Assembly: GCA_017472925.1 (NCBI GenBank)
Contig: JAFUNS010000002.1
Coordinates: forward strand, 1-64,000
Source of the DNA: Bacteroides sp.
GTDB taxonomy: Bacteria > Bacteroidota > Bacteroidia > Bacteroidales > Bacteroidaceae
DNA: 64,000 nt
Direction: 5' to 3'
In this document: piece by piece, positions 63,228-64,000 of the stretch
How positions within the stretch are numbered: the stretch's first letter is position 1
Layout: the number at the start of each line of letters is the position of its first letter
Notes under the pieces: generated by a model
Told to the model about the DNA's origin: nothing
Database searches by the model: none
The model's input: only the letters and a program-made list of their open reading frames with translations
Program-made: the position numbers and the translations under genes

Positions 63228-64000
63228 TTAATCAAAGAAATTCTTAAATTTCTTAAAGATTTTCTCTTTCATACTCAGATTGGGTTCAAAATTATCTGAA
63301 TGCTGCATTTTTTCCAAAGCCTGCTTTTCGTCTTTGCTCAAAGTCTCGGGAATGTAAACACTCACATTTACCAATAAATCCCCTGTTCCATTAGTATAAC
63401 CGTAACTGTTTACACTAGGAAGTCCCTTGCCGCGAAGACGAAGAACCTTTCCGGGTTGAGTTCCTGGTTCTATCTTAACTTTCACTTTACTATCAATAGT
63501 CGGTATTTCTACCGTTCCTCCCAAAGCAGCAGTCGGTACACTTAAAAGCAAATTATATATCAAATCGTTTTCGTCACGAATCAAATCAGGATGTGCTTCT
63601 TCTTCAATTACCACCAACAAATCTCCAGGTACTCCATTATGCTTACCAGCATTTCCTTTACCACCTACGGTTAATTGCATACCTTCGGCTACACCGGCGG
63701 GAATTTTTACTTCAACCACTTCTTCACCATAAACGATACCCTCGCCCGAGCAATGTTTACATTTGTTCTTGATGATTTTTCCTTCACCATTACATTGCGG
63801 ACATACACTTTGTGTCTGCATCATACCAAAGATGCTCTGTTGAGTGCGGGTTACACTACCTGTTCCGTGACAAGTAGGACAAGTTTCGGTTCCTCCATCA
63901 CCTTCGGCTCCAGTACCATGACAATGGTTACATTCTACATACTTCTTCAGTTTGAATTTCTTTTCAACTCCAGTAGAAATATCCTTTAAGTTCAGCTTCA
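63228..64000 (-). CDS. dnaJ: Chaperone DnaJ, C-terminal part (cut by window edge)
   Basis: The last ~257 residues of DnaJ (Hsp40), which hands substrates to DnaK and stimulates its ATPase. The gene runs off the right edge, so the J-domain and G/F linker are not seen. Four CxxCxGxG zinc-finger motifs are present: [24 protein letters not shown] and CKHCSGEG. Then come the C-terminal beta domains ([54 protein letters not shown]). A frame-internal ATG at 63824 is not the true start. dnaK lies far away at 32242. Confidence 0.95.
   Translation of the reverse strand, partial: KLNLKDISTGVEKKFKLKKYVECNHCHGTGAEGDGGTETCPTCHGTGSVTRTQQSIFGMMQTQSVCPQCNGEGKIIKNKCKHCSGEGIVYGEEVVEVKIPAGVAEGMQLTVGGKGNAGKHNGVPGDLLVVIEEEAHPDLIRDENDLIYNLLLSVPTAALGGTVEIPTIDSKVKVKIEPGTQPGKVLRLRGKGLPSVNSYGYTNGTGDLLVNVSVYIPETLSKDEKQALEKMQHSDNFEPNLSMKEKIFKKFKNFFD

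Overview
The window is chromosomal DNA from a gut-type Bacteroidales bacterium, most likely Bacteroides or Phocaeicola. The evidence is the promoter grammar (TTTG, 19-21 bases, TAnnTTTG; for example 17236-17267, 52181-52212 and 52566-52632), the lack of purine-rich ribosome binding sites, many small lipoproteins, families known mainly from this order (DUF4738, DUF4923, DUF5020, DUF4250-like), and pectin-degrading enzymes of Bacteroides type. I see no phage, transposase, integrase or CRISPR array.

Layout. 1-680 is a non-coding repeat region built around a nested inverted repeat of about 540 bp. It is followed by a sugar nucleotidyltransferase and a DEAH helicase that carries an in-frame interspersed repeat, then tRNA-Ser. 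3998-17215 (minus) is a five-gene secreted CAZyme operon: a two-domain GH143/GH142-like enzyme, a GH140-like apiosidase, a GH78 rhamnosidase fused to a BNR sialidase-like propeller, a PL1 pectate lyase and a beta-helix protein. Together they point to rhamnogalacturonan-II or a related pectin side chain, but no SusC/SusD pair or regulator lies in the window. 17344-24435 holds a 66-residue protein, MutS2, serine dehydratase, a TrpB2-type synthase, tRNA-Glu and QueH. 24552-30617 is a complete-looking menaquinone operon, menI-menF-menD-menB-menC-menE. 30621-38533 holds small envelope proteins, DnaK behind a sigma-54-type promoter, a HExxH lipoprotein and RecA. 38623-47640 holds NadC, RlmH, a secreted EEP nuclease/phosphatase, PepD, an OmpH/Skp-like protein, two thioredoxins, a perR-rubrerythrin pair and NadE. 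47677-52212 is hisGDCB preceded by a promoter, a leader peptide with four His codons in a row, and an attenuator. The right end has MltF, tRNA-Arg, a GH28 enzyme, a LysM glucosaminidase, an ECF sigma/anti-sigma/Spy-like cassette, a GH3 enzyme, a flavodiiron protein, a dihydroorotate-dehydrogenase-like enzyme behind a PerR-type box, and dnaJ cut by the window edge.

The genes fit an anaerobe that lives on plant cell-wall glycans. It exports pectinases, respires with menaquinone, and protects itself from oxygen with rubrerythrin, flavodiiron protein and thioredoxins under a Fur/PerR-type repressor. The most notable regulatory observations are the sigma-54-like dnaK promoter, the his attenuator, two perfect 7-1-7 PerR-type boxes, a dyad over the recA start region, and several repeat families, two of which contribute codons to genes.
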